Source of the DNA: Bacillus alkalicellulosilyticus
GTDB lineage: Bacteria; Bacillota; Bacilli; Bacillales; Bacillaceae_F
Assembly: GCF_002019795.1 (NCBI RefSeq)
Contig: NZ_KV917381.1
Span: forward strand, 1,671,210-1,735,209
Direction: 5' to 3'
DNA length: 64,000 nucleotides
Below, in pieces: positions 44,681 through 52,635 of the stretch; position 1 is the first letter of the stretch; every line of letters starts with the position of its first letter. A model generated the notes under the pieces. The model was not told the origin of the DNA. It did no database searches and was given only the letters and a program-made list of their open reading frames with translations. Made by a program: the position numbers and the translations under genes.

Positions 44681-45472
44681 ATGTTAAGTCTAATAGATAA
44701 ACATGTTGTGATTACAGGAGCGTCTTCTGGATTAGGAAAAGAAATTGCCATTGAGGTAGCCAAACGGGGAGGCATTCCGATTATGCTTGCGCGTTCAGAA
44801 GATAAACTGATTGAACTACAAGGGATAATTCAGGAAAAGTTCGGAGTGACAGCTTATACATATATGCTTAACGTCACTGAGATGGAAGCTGTCCAAGATG
44901 TATTCTCTCTGATTATTTCTGTACATGGTCATATTGATATACTAGTCAATAATGCTGGAATGGCGATTTTTGATGAATTTAGTGAGGCTGCATTAGCTGA
45001 CATGAAAAATATGATTGACGTAAATGTTGTCGGCTTACTGGCTTGTACAAGAGCTGTGTTACCAAGCATGATAGCAAGAAACAAAGGTCACATCATTAAT
45101 ATTGCATCGCAAGCTGGTAAAATTGGAACCCCTAAATCTAGTGTGTATGCTGCCACAAAGCACGCGGTATTAGGATTTACGAATTCGCTTCGAATGGAAA
45201 TGCATCGTTATGAGATTGAAGTCAGTGCCGTCAATCCAGGACCAATTAAAACTCCGTTTTTTGACTTGGCAGACCAGAGTGGATCGTATGTAAAAAATGT
45301 AGAAAACATGATGTTGGATCCACAAAAAGTAGCTGGAAAAATTGTGAATATGATAGAAAAACCACGAAGAGAATTGAATCTCCCGTGGTGGATGAACATC
45401 GCCTCACGTATGTATCAAATCATGCCTAGTGTCGTCGAGAAAATAGGAGGCAAAAAGTTTTATCAAAAATAG
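44681..45472 (+). CDS. yqjQ: Short-chain dehydrogenase/reductase (YqjQ-like)
   Basis: 263 residues. Classical SDR: TGASSGLGKEI cofactor loop, NNAGMA, catalytic Ser in NIASQAGK and YAATK. The C-terminal part (VEKIGGKKFY) and the position next to yqzH-like and proline genes match B. subtilis yqjQ. The substrate is unknown. Its stop codon directly abuts the stop of the convergent yqzH-like gene. Confidence 0.88.
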   Translation: MLSLIDKHVVITGASSGLGKEIAIEVAKRGGIPIMLARSEDKLIELQGIIQEKFGVTAYTYMLNVTEMEAVQDVFSLIISVHGHIDILVNNAGMAIFDEFSEAALADMKNMIDVNVVGLLACTRAVLPSMIARNKGHIINIASQAGKIGTPKSSVYAATKHAVLGFTNSLRMEMHRYEIEVSAVNPGPIKTPFFDLADQSGSYVKNVENMMLDPQKVAGKIVNMIEKPRRELNLPWWMNIASRMYQIMPSVVEKIGGKKFYQK

Positions 45473-45685
45473 TTAAGTGGTAAGCCATTCGTACACAACA
45501 TCATGAATAATCTCATGTAACTGAGCAGTAGGTTGGTGTTCGTATTGTTTATAGATTAGATTCACCAGTGTATGTAGCTCTTCATTTGAAATCGAAATGA
45601 ATTCGTCATGGATATAACTTTCAGTAATTTTCTTGATTTTTTTCAACAAAAACGACTTGTCAATCATGGCTATCGCTTCTTTCAC
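45473..45685 (-). CDS. yqzH: YqzH-like small protein
   Basis: 70 residues at most, predicted all-helical and soluble, rich in Glu, His and Lys. No domain is recognised, but size and position against yqjQ match B. subtilis YqzH. GTG 45685 gives 70 residues and ATG 45667 gives 64; neither has a strong RBS (AAAGAAG lies before the ATG). No function is known. Confidence 0.6.
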   Translation of the reverse strand: MKEAIAMIDKSFLLKKIKKITESYIHDEFISISNEELHTLVNLIYKQYEHQPTAQLHEIIHDVVYEWLTT

Positions 45686-45765
45686 GTTCAGTTCAAAGAG
45701 ATGCTCAGCAAGTTAACACAGGAAGAGCATTGAAGCACTTTTTAAATCGCGTATCGCAATTCATC

Positions 45766-45786
45766 AAAACGGCTTTGCCGTTTTTC
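45766..45786. terminator. Hairpin between the YqeG-like and yqzH-like genes
   Basis: AAAACGGC (45766-45773) pairs perfectly with GCCGTTTT (45777-45784) around TTT, and abuts the stop of the YqeG-like gene. It separates two genes read in the same direction. Confidence 0.75.
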
Positions 45787-46269
45787 TTACCAGTTTTTTC
45801 TGATGAGTGATTCGAGTTGGCGTTTGAATCGAATTTGAATCGGCTCGTGCTCAATCCCTACTGGAGTGACAAGACCGGTTTTCATTCCAAGTCGCTTTCC
45901 ACACCACACATCTGTTAATAATTGGTCGCCAAGGAAAAGGCTTGTTTCCACCTTGGCTCCGACCGATTTGATGTGCTCTTCAATCTTCCCTGTAGCAGGT
46001 TTGTTACATCGGCCAAAGCCTTTAATTTGTAAAGGGTCACAAAAACGATGGACACGTTCTTGACTATTATTTGAAATAATCACCAACGTGACCTCTTCTT
46101 GTTTTAACATGTCTACCCAGCGAATCACTTCCTCATCACCTAATTGGTCATGAATTGCCAATGTACTATCAAGATCAGAAAATATATTTTTGATTCCATA
46201 ACGGTGTAACCATTTTGGAGTAATGTCTGAGAAGTGGTGAAGTGCAAAATCAGGCTTAAAATATTTCAT
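45787..46269 (-). CDS. YqeG-family HAD phosphatase
   Basis: 160 residues of the HAD IIIA superfamily. Motif I is FSDLDSTLAIHD, motif II VIISNNSQERV, motif III the lysine in NKPATGKIEEH, and motif IV FLGDQLLTDVWCG, all intact. It should hydrolyse a phosphate ester in the cytoplasm. The usual Bacillus yqeG is found beside aroE and yqeH; this is another chromosomal setting, so it may be a second copy or the moved gene. Confidence 0.85.
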   Translation of the reverse strand: MKYFKPDFALHHFSDITPKWLHRYGIKNIFSDLDSTLAIHDQLGDEEVIRWVDMLKQEEVTLVIISNNSQERVHRFCDPLQIKGFGRCNKPATGKIEEHIKSVGAKVETSLFLGDQLLTDVWCGKRLGMKTGLVTPVGIEHEPIQIRFKRQLESLIRKNW

Positions 46270-46338
46270 CGTCTTACCTCATTCCTATGTATAGTAGTAG
46301 ACCTGGAACAAAGGGTCCCAAGTCTATGCTGTTCAATC

Positions 46339-46464
46339 TTAGATGTTAGAAGGGGGTTCTTCGTTATCGTCGTATGCAATTAAAACGACGTTAAGTTGAT
46401 CCTCAAGTCCTTTTAGCTTTTGTAGTTGCTCCTCGTTTAATTGAGCTACATGATAATGTTCCAT
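46339..46464 (-). CDS. 41-residue hypothetical protein
   Basis: A small gene preceded by AAGGAGGTGG at ideal spacing for ATG 46464. The product (MEHYHVAQLNEEQLQKLKGL...DDNEEPPSNI) is acidic and predicted to be mostly one helix. Good RBS, full-length frame and a convincing amino-acid composition argue that it is real. No family is recognised. It lies upstream of the YqeG-like gene on the same strand, 69 bp apart. Confidence 0.65.
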   Translation of the reverse strand: MEHYHVAQLNEEQLQKLKGLEDQLNVVLIAYDDNEEPPSNI

Positions 46465-46611
46465 ATTACCACCTCCTTACTATATTGTGCAAACAAAAGC
46501 CATTTACACGTGACGCATTCTTCCACCTAAAAAGAAAATTAATCGGAATATGACAACCTTTTTCAAGAATATGCTGAAATGGTAGTGACTTGAAAAGAAA
46601 AAGGAGGCAAA

Positions 46612-47469
46612 GTGTTGTTTTATCATAAAAAACACTTACAATATCATGCTAAGCCAGACTGTCCTGATCCGGTGTATGCTAAAAAATTACAAGAAATTCT
46701 TGGAGGACAATTTGGTGAGATTTCGGTCTCGTTGCAGTACTTATTTCAAGGTTGGAACACAAGGGGAGACGGAAAATATCGGGACTTACTTCTTGATGTT
46801 GGGGCAGAAGAATTAGCCCACGTTGAAATGTTGGCTACGATGATTGCTCGTTTACTAGATGGAGCCCCTGTTGGTGATCAGGAAAAGGCAGCGAAGGATC
46901 CGGTAGTGGGAGCTGTATTAGGTGGCATGAACCCTCAGCATGCGATTGTTTCAGGTCTTGGTGCTATGCCAGCTGATAGTGTAGGAAATCCGTGGACAGC
47001 TGCTTATATTGGTGCAAGTGGCAACTTGCTTGCTGATTTTAGGATGAACCTGACCTATGAATCTCAGGGAAGACTACAAGCGGTCCGTCTTTATGAGATG
47101 ACGACGGATCGTGGCGTTAAGGATATGCTTTCATTTTTAATTGCTCGTGATACAATGCATCAAAACATGTGGTATGCTGCGATTTGCGAACTTGAAGAAA
47201 AAGAAAATATTGTCGTACCAAGCACATTCCCTCGTGAACTCGAGAAAAGAGAAGTGGCTTATGATTTTTACAATTTATCGGAAGGTGAAGAAAGTCGTAA
47301 AGGCCGCTGGGCTCAAGGTCCAAGTATGGACGGCTTAGGTCAATTTAATTATGTGGCTCAGCCTCAACCATTCGGGAAACGTCCTCGTCTACGTCCAGCT
47401 CCTCCATATGTTCATAACACGTTATTACCACCTCCCCCAGGTCATGTACCACCGCCTCATATGGGGTAG
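46612..47469 (+). CDS. Manganese catalase (di-manganese, CotJC/YdbD type)
   Basis: 285 residues. The four-helix ferritin-like domain carries metal-ligand signatures (GEISVSLQYLFQGW, GAEELAHVEMLATM, and the later histidine region RDTMHQNMWY). A Pro-rich tail (about 245-285, ending PPPGHVPPPHMG) extends beyond the domain. It breaks down hydrogen peroxide. Start is GTG 46612 or TTG 46615 behind AAGGAGG; TTG has the better spacing. The nearest families are the general YdbD and the spore-coat CotJC; the tail is longer than CotJC. Confidence 0.88.
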   Translation: MLFYHKKHLQYHAKPDCPDPVYAKKLQEILGGQFGEISVSLQYLFQGWNTRGDGKYRDLLLDVGAEELAHVEMLATMIARLLDGAPVGDQEKAAKDPVVGAVLGGMNPQHAIVSGLGAMPADSVGNPWTAAYIGASGNLLADFRMNLTYESQGRLQAVRLYEMTTDRGVKDMLSFLIARDTMHQNMWYAAICELEEKENIVVPSTFPRELEKREVAYDFYNLSEGEESRKGRWAQGPSMDGLGQFNYVAQPQPFGKRPRLRPAPPYVHNTLLPPPPGHVPPPHMG

Positions 47470-47475
47470 GGCACT

Positions 47476-47504
47476 AAGCTCCTTCTTAGAAAGGGGCTTT
47501 TTTT
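47476..47504 (+). terminator. Terminator after the Mn catalase
   Basis: AAGCTCCTT (47476-47484) pairs with AAGGGGCTT (47491-47499) with one wobble, then a run of T. Confidence 0.85.
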
Positions 47505-47525
47505 GTTCGCCCAGCATGTTTGAAC

Positions 47526-47709
47526 TCTAACGGACAAGGAGGCCTCATCGCTAAAAGTGGGGGTTTATCAGCGGAACGGACACAGGATACCTTATTTCTG
47601 CAAAAAGACGTGAAAATGGTATGTTTTGTTCATATCAGTGTCCCTGGTGTCCGTTACAATTGAAAATCGTGAAAAATGAGTAAAATAAGGGATCTACTGT
47701 TCTTTTTGG
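47526..47709 (+). repeat. Dispersed intergenic repeat, copy A
   Basis: About 185 bp that aligns over its length with 59561-59750: CTAACGGACA..GCCTC, CTAAAAG, CGGACACAG..ACCTTATT, AAAAAG..GTGAAAAT, TGTTTT, TGGTGTCCGTTACAA, GTAAAATAAGG and a final CTGT-CTTT. CGGACAC near the left and middle and GTGTCCG on the right can pair. It is flanked by gene ends, with no reading frame. Function unknown. Confidence 0.8.
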
Positions 47710-47787
47710 AACAGATAGTTAGACTATTCTTCCAGTTCGGTGTAATGTAAGCAGGAGAGATTTAGATAGAAAAAGGAGAGACTCAAC

Positions 47788-49197
47788 ATGGACACACCTA
47801 CATACAATCGCGCTACGATAGTAACCCTTTTGCTCGCAGGATCTTTTATTGCGATTTTAAATCAAACGTTAATGATTACAGCGATTCCACCAATCATGCA
47901 TGAAATGAATATTACCGCAAATAGTGCCCAGTGGCTCACGACCGTGTTTATGCTTGTCAACGGGATTATGATACCGGTTAGTGCATTTTTGTTGGAACGG
48001 TTTACGACAAGGCAGCTTTTCATATCCGCTATGAGTATTTTTGCCTTTGGTACATTGGTTGCAGGTCTTGCTCCTAATTTTGAAGTGTTACTCGTAGGGA
48101 GAGTCATTCAATCGATGGGTGCAGGGGTCATGCTTCCGCTAATGACAACCGTGTTCTTAATGATATTTCCTGTGAATAAGCGAGGAGCAGCCATGGGATT
48201 AATCGGATTAGTAATTTCTTTTGCTCCAGCTATTGGACCAGCGCTTTCAGGGTGGGTGACCGCCAATTATTCGTGGAGGCTTTTATTCTTTATTATTTTA
48301 CCAATTGCTATTATTGATATTATCATTGCGTTCTTTGTCTTGAAAAATGTAACCGAAGTGACAAAGCCGAGGGTGGATGTCGTATCTATTATTTTTTCTT
48401 CCTTTGGATTTGGGGGACTTCTGTATGGCTTCACAAGTGCTGGGAATTACGGCTGGCTTGACCCAATTACGATTGTGTCGCTCTTAGTTGGAGTGATAGC
48501 CATTATTCTTTTTGTCACAAGACAATTTAAACTTGAACATCCAATGTTAGAGTTTAGAGTGTTTACGTATTCTATTTTTCCTTTTGCAGTAATGATCGGA
48601 ATGGTTGGCTTTATGACGTTAATTGGTGTGGAAACCCTACTCCCTTTGTACATGCAAAATATGCGTGAGTTCACTGCTTTTGAGGCAGGGCTAGCCTTGC
48701 TTCCAGGCGCGCTCGTAATGGGAGTTATGTCGCCGATTACAGGAAGGATTTTTGATAAAATTGGGGCGAAATGGCTAGTCATTACAGGGCTTACAATTAT
48801 GACACTCTCATCCTTTGCCTATATTAATTTAACACCATCTACTTCTTTTACGTACATTACGGTAATGTATGCGGTGCGTATGTTTGGTTTATCAATGGTA
48901 CTAATGCCGGTTGCGACTGCAGCTTTAAATCAACTACCAAAACGTCTTATTCCGCACGGAGCGGCGATGGACAATACGATGAAAATGGTGGCGGCCTCAG
49001 TCGGCACAGCCATTTTGGTTACGGTGATGACAACAAGTGAAATGAATGCAGAACAGCGACCGGATGTTTCGTTTCCAGACATATATGGAGCCAATATGGC
49101 ATTTATTGTTGTTGCTGTTCTTTCATTAGGAAGCTTGCTGCTTTCATTTATTATCAAATATAAGCCAAAAGCAAATAAAGAAGTGGAAAGACAATAG
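47788..49197 (+). CDS. DHA2-family multidrug MFS transporter
   Basis: 469 residues with about 14 helices, the DHA2 (EmrB/LmrB) layout. The N-terminus LLLAGSFIAILNQTLMITAIPPIM and the motif C region GLVISFAPAIGPALSGW (proline-rich antiporter motif) are characteristic. It should export drugs in exchange for protons. RBS AAAGGAG. B. subtilis LmrB is the closest named relative I can suggest, from pattern only. Confidence 0.88.
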   Translation: MDTPTYNRATIVTLLLAGSFIAILNQTLMITAIPPIMHEMNITANSAQWLTTVFMLVNGIMIPVSAFLLERFTTRQLFISAMSIFAFGTLVAGLAPNFEVLLVGRVIQSMGAGVMLPLMTTVFLMIFPVNKRGAAMGLIGLVISFAPAIGPALSGWVTANYSWRLLFFIILPIAIIDIIIAFFVLKNVTEVTKPRVDVVSIIFSSFGFGGLLYGFTSAGNYGWLDPITIVSLLVGVIAIILFVTRQFKLEHPMLEFRVFTYSIFPFAVMIGMVGFMTLIGVETLLPLYMQNMREFTAFEAGLALLPGALVMGVMSPITGRIFDKIGAKWLVITGLTIMTLSSFAYINLTPSTSFTYITVMYAVRMFGLSMVLMPVATAALNQLPKRLIPHGAAMDNTMKMVAASVGTAILVTVMTTSEMNAEQRPDVSFPDIYGANMAFIVVAVLSLGSLLLSFIIKYKPKANKEVERQ

Positions 49198-49210
49198 TAT
49201 TTCTACGACG

Positions 49211-49254
49211 AGGCAGGAACAAAAGGTTTTTTACTCTTGTTCCTGCCTTTTTAA
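49211..49254 (+). terminator. Terminator after the MFS gene (first family)
   Basis: AGGCAGGAACAA (49211-49222) pairs with TTGTTCCTGCCT (49237-49248), then TTTT. The left arm continues as AAGGTTTTTT, the family core. Confidence 0.85.
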
Positions 49255-49317
49255 AAAACTTCTATAAAAAATGGAAAATGGTCTTGCGTATTTTAGAAAA
49301 AGCGAGTATAGTTATTA

Positions 49318-49339
49318 TTAACAATTATCAATTTGTTAA
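49318..49339. promoter_or_regulatory. NrtR operator candidate upstream of nrtR
   Basis: TTAACAA and TTGTTAA are inverted with an 8-bp spacer, 22 bp in all. The same layout (TTAACAA, 8 bp, TTGATAA) occurs at 50231-50252 before pncA, and the surrounding AATTATCAA/TTAATTAATT is also shared. Nothing else like it was noticed in the window. Confidence 0.7.
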
Positions 49340-49381
49340 TTAATTGATTAATTAATTTGTTTGTGAAAGGAGGGGCTCCCG

Positions 49382-50185
49382 CTGACATCCAAAAGTGAAC
49401 AAGAGTTTTTAAAAGAATATGATTCAAGCAAATATCGAACACCTGATGGCTACACGAGTGACATTGCCATATTTACAGTTGTAAAAGACGACACGATAAA
49501 CGATAGCGAACAAACCACAACGAGAGTCCTCAAATTGATGCTCATTAAAAGAGATGATCAAGATTCTGAGGGAAATCCCAACATCGAGGGGAATAAATGG
49601 GCGTTACCAGGTGGGTTTATTGACCCAGATGAAACAGGATATGAAGCCGCGGTTCGAGAATTAGAAGAAGAAACAAAGGTATCTAACATTCATGTTAAAC
49701 ACTTTGGTGTATATGACAAGGAAGGAAGAGACCCAAGAGGTTGGATTATTTCAAATGCCCATTATGCAATTGTGCAAGAACAGGCGTTACAAAACCGAGA
49801 AGCTTCAGATGACGCTAAAGAGGTCAAACTCTTTTCGATTGATGAAGTATTTCAGCTAGATTTAGCATTTGACCATGAAACGATTATTAAGGATGCGTTG
49901 GAGTACATCAAAAGAGATATGCTTGAAACGACTGTAGCCCAAAATTTTTTACCTACTGAGTTTATTTTATCAGACTTACGAGATGTACTATTGTCTGTTG
50001 CGCCAGTTTCCGTTCTTGGGACGAAATCATCCTTCTTTCGAAAAGCACCTACATTGCCATTTATTGAGTTGGTGACAACGGCAACAGGAGAAGCTAAAAC
50101 GACCATACCTACTAAGAATTCTAAACGACCAACTAGACTTTATCGGTTCAATCATACCGAAATCGTCAATACCATTTATCGTTAA
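49382..50185 (+). CDS. NrtR-type regulator: Nudix domain plus winged helix
   Basis: 267 residues if it starts at CTG 49382, which lies 8 bp after AAAGGAGG; no ATG/GTG/TTG in frame has an RBS, and conserved N-terminal sequence (EYDSSKYRTPDGYTSDIAIFTV) requires it. An internal start at 49535 would remove the first Nudix strand. Nudix box GGFIDPDETGYEAAVRELEEET is intact. A C-terminal winged helix (about 190-265; FLPTEFILSDLRDVLLSV) fits NrtR, which senses ADP-ribose-type NAD products and represses NAD genes. It heads pncA-pncB-nadD-nadE. Confidence 0.85.
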   Translation: MTSKSEQEFLKEYDSSKYRTPDGYTSDIAIFTVVKDDTINDSEQTTTRVLKLMLIKRDDQDSEGNPNIEGNKWALPGGFIDPDETGYEAAVRELEEETKVSNIHVKHFGVYDKEGRDPRGWIISNAHYAIVQEQALQNREASDDAKEVKLFSIDEVFQLDLAFDHETIIKDALEYIKRDMLETTVAQNFLPTEFILSDLRDVLLSVAPVSVLGTKSSFFRKAPTLPFIELVTTATGEAKTTIPTKNSKRPTRLYRFNHTEIVNTIYR

Positions 50186-50189
50186 TCAT

Positions 50190-50212
50190 TTGGAAGATGT
50201 TCAATCTTCCAA
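50190..50212 (+). terminator. Hairpin after the NrtR-type gene
   Basis: TTGGAAGAT (50190-50198) pairs perfectly with ATCTTCCAA (50204-50212), right after the stop. There is no T run, so it may stabilise the mRNA end or act weakly. Confidence 0.55.
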
Positions 50213-50230
50213 AACGTATATACTAATTAA

Positions 50231-50252
50231 TTAACAATTTGATAATTGATAA
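50231..50252. promoter_or_regulatory. NrtR operator candidate upstream of pncA
   Basis: TTAACAA and TTGATAA, inverted with one mismatch and an 8-bp spacer, matching the site before nrtR. The site begins 45 bp before pncA and ends 8 bp before its RBS. Confidence 0.65.
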
Positions 50253-50275
50253 TTATAAAAGGAGTGTGGAATATA

Positions 50276-50818
50276 ATGAAAAAAGCATTAGTCAACATTG
50301 ATTACACAAATGATTTTGTAAACGGAGCCTTACCTGTAGGGCAGCCAGCACTTCAAGTCGAAAAAGAAATTGTTACGATAACCAAACGAGCATATGAAAA
50401 TGGAGACTTTATTGTATTTGCGATTGATTTACATGAACATGCGGATTTCTTTCATCCAGAAACAACTCTATTTCCACCGCATAACTTACGTGGAACGAAT
50501 GGAAGAGAATTATACGGGGAGTTAGCGCACGTATATAACACGATAAAAGCAAGTGACCAGATTTGTTGGATCGATAAAACGAGGTATAGTGCCTTTGCGG
50601 GAACGAACTTAGATATAAAATTAAGAGAACGAAACATTACAGAGATTGAGCTAGTAGGTGTGTGCACAGACATTTGTGTATTACACACAGCAATCGATGC
50701 CTATAACCACGGTTATAAAGTAACAGTGTATACGGACGCAGTAGCTAGCTTCAATGAGGCAGGGCATCAATTTGCATTACAGCATATAAGGGACGTTCTA
50801 AACGGAACAATTTTGTAA
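50276..50818 (+). CDS. pncA: Nicotinamidase
   Basis: 180 residues from ATG 50276; the longer frame starts before the RBS. Isochorismatase-fold amidase with the catalytic Asp (NIDYTNDFV), Lys (IDKTRYSAF) and Cys (LVGVCTDICVLHTA) in place. It converts nicotinamide to nicotinate, the first step of the operon's pathway. Confidence 0.93.
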   Translation: MKKALVNIDYTNDFVNGALPVGQPALQVEKEIVTITKRAYENGDFIVFAIDLHEHADFFHPETTLFPPHNLRGTNGRELYGELAHVYNTIKASDQICWIDKTRYSAFAGTNLDIKLRERNITEIELVGVCTDICVLHTAIDAYNHGYKVTVYTDAVASFNEAGHQFALQHIRDVLNGTIL

Positions 50819-50856
50819 GTAAGGGTCTAAAAAAATCAAAAACGGAGGAGATAACA

Positions 50857-51948
50857 ATGGCAAAAGAAATTGAATTAAAGGTAGAAGGGAAAATAAACCG
50901 ATTAACGAACGAAACGTTTAAGTTTGACGATAGAGTTGGAGATGGCTGGTATTCTGCGGTTTATTTTTTAAAGACGAGGGAAATCGCAAAAAAATACAAG
51001 GAAGACAAAGTTGTGACTATGCAATTTTTTCAAAGAGATCATGCGGTTCTTTGTGGAATTGATGAGGCCATTGCACTGCTTCAAACTTTTGCAGTCGCTC
51101 CTGAATCTCTTGAAGTTTATGCGTTACAAGATGGAGACCACATTACGCCATTTGAAACGGTCCTTACGATAAAAGGAGCGTACCACCAATTTGGTTTTTT
51201 AGAAGGCGTGATTGACGGGATTTTAGCTCGGCGCACAAGTGTTGCAACAAACGTCTATAAAGTCGTTACAGCAGCCGAAAATAAAAGAGTTATTTTTATG
51301 GGAGACCGTGATGATCATTTCAGCAATCAAGTAGGAGACGGTTATGCCGCATTTATTGGTGGCATGAGTGCTCAAGCAACCCATGCGATGAATGAATGGT
51401 GGGGAGATAAAGGACTTGGTACAATGCCTCATGCGCTCATTCAGTTGTTTGATGGAGATATTGTGGAAGCTTCTCGTGCCTACTTAGAAACGTTCCCGCA
51501 TGATGACTTAATTGCCTTAACGGACTACAACAATGATGTTATTGTCGATTCTATTAAAGTAGGTAAAGCGTTTGGAAAAAGACTAAAGGGCGTTCGGATT
51601 GATACAGCTCGAACTATGATTGATAAATATTTTATTCGAAACGAAGAGATATTGGGAGACTTTGACCCAAGAGGAGTAAACATTCACTTAGTTAAAGCAC
51701 TTCGTGAGGCGCTTGACAATGAAGGACTTAACCATGTTCAAATTGTTGTTAGTGGTGGATTTACACCAGAACGTGTGAAGGAATTTGAAGAAGCGGGTGC
51801 GCCAGTTGATGTGTATGGTGTGGGAGGCAGTTTGCTTAAAGTAAACATCGGATTTACGGGGGATAACGTCTTATTAGATGGAAAGCATGCTGCGAAAAAG
51901 GGCCGGAAATTAAATCCGAACCCTCGCTTAGAACTTGTTAATCTATAA
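50857..51948 (+). CDS. pncB: Nicotinate phosphoribosyltransferase (short type)
   Basis: 363 residues. It joins nicotinate to PRPP, giving nicotinate mononucleotide. Signatures include LTNETFKFDDRVGDGWYSAVYFLK, a central SAQATHAMNEWWG segment and VVSGGFTPERVKEF near the C-terminal phosphate site. It is much shorter than the ~490-residue PncB of B. subtilis, so it is a different branch of the family. RBS GGAGGAGA. Confidence 0.9.
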   Translation: MAKEIELKVEGKINRLTNETFKFDDRVGDGWYSAVYFLKTREIAKKYKEDKVVTMQFFQRDHAVLCGIDEAIALLQTFAVAPESLEVYALQDGDHITPFETVLTIKGAYHQFGFLEGVIDGILARRTSVATNVYKVVTAAENKRVIFMGDRDDHFSNQVGDGYAAFIGGMSAQATHAMNEWWGDKGLGTMPHALIQLFDGDIVEASRAYLETFPHDDLIALTDYNNDVIVDSIKVGKAFGKRLKGVRIDTARTMIDKYFIRNEEILGDFDPRGVNIHLVKALREALDNEGLNHVQIVVSGGFTPERVKEFEEAGAPVDVYGVGGSLLKVNIGFTGDNVLLDGKHAAKKGRKLNPNPRLELVNL

Positions 51949-51985
51949 ACAGAAACAATAGTTTACAAAGAAAAGGGGAGAGGTT

Positions 51986-52633
51986 ATGGGCAAAATTGGA
52001 ATTTACGGTTCTTCATTTGACCCTATCACCAACGTTCATCTTTGGACGGCGTCGACGATTGCTCATCGAGCGAGGTTAGATAAAGTGATATTTGTACCTT
52101 GCGCTAATAATCGAACGGATAAAGAAATGAAAACGGAAAATGAGCATCGTATGAATATGGTGAAACTTGCGATTGAAGACAATCCAATGTTTGAAGTTGA
52201 TGATTATGAGAGTAGCAAAAGAGCTGGAACCGCCAAACAATATACTTTTTTTACAATGGAATATTTCAAAGAAAAATACCCAGAGGATGACGTCTACTTT
52301 ATGATGGGTGCAGACATTCTACGAGATATCGACAACCAAGAGGTGCCTGTTCATAAAAGGTGGAAGCACAGAGAGCAACTCATTGCTTTGAACAAGTTCA
52401 TTGTCATGGCTAGGGATGGAATTGATATGTTGAAGGTGATTGGACAAAGTCCGTTACTTCGTAATCATGATGACGGGACGCGCTTCCACCTTATTGATAA
52501 AGGCTTATCAATGGAAATCAGTTCTTCCTATATTCGCGATGAATTTGCAAAAGGTGGTGAACCTAGGTATCTCTTACCGAGCAAATGCTATCACTATATT
52601 AAGTTGCATCAACTATATAGTAAGGAGGACTGA
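51986..52633 (+). CDS. Nicotinate-mononucleotide adenylyltransferase-like
   Basis: 215 residues of the nucleotidyltransferase superfamily. The ATP site motif is [12 protein letters not shown], a variant of the usual GGTFDPPHxGH, and the second motif is ISSSYIR. It should adenylate nicotinate mononucleotide to deamido-NAD. The Bacillus housekeeping nadD lies elsewhere in known genomes, so this is probably an additional enzyme. Confidence 0.85.
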   Translation: MGKIGIYGSSFDPITNVHLWTASTIAHRARLDKVIFVPCANNRTDKEMKTENEHRMNMVKLAIEDNPMFEVDDYESSKRAGTAKQYTFFTMEYFKEKYPEDDVYFMMGADILRDIDNQEVPVHKRWKHREQLIALNKFIVMARDGIDMLKVIGQSPLLRNHDDGTRFHLIDKGLSMEISSSYIRDEFAKGGEPRYLLPSKCYHYIKLHQLYSKED

Positions 52634-52635
52634 GA

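Noticed and set aside
45866-46063. 65-codon plus-strand frame opposite the YqeG-like gene
   Set aside because: Antisense to intact HAD motifs, no RBS.
47526-47709. Repeat copy A as a small insertion sequence
   Set aside because: There is no transposase, no reading frame, and no flanking duplication that I could see; a non-coding repeat fits better.
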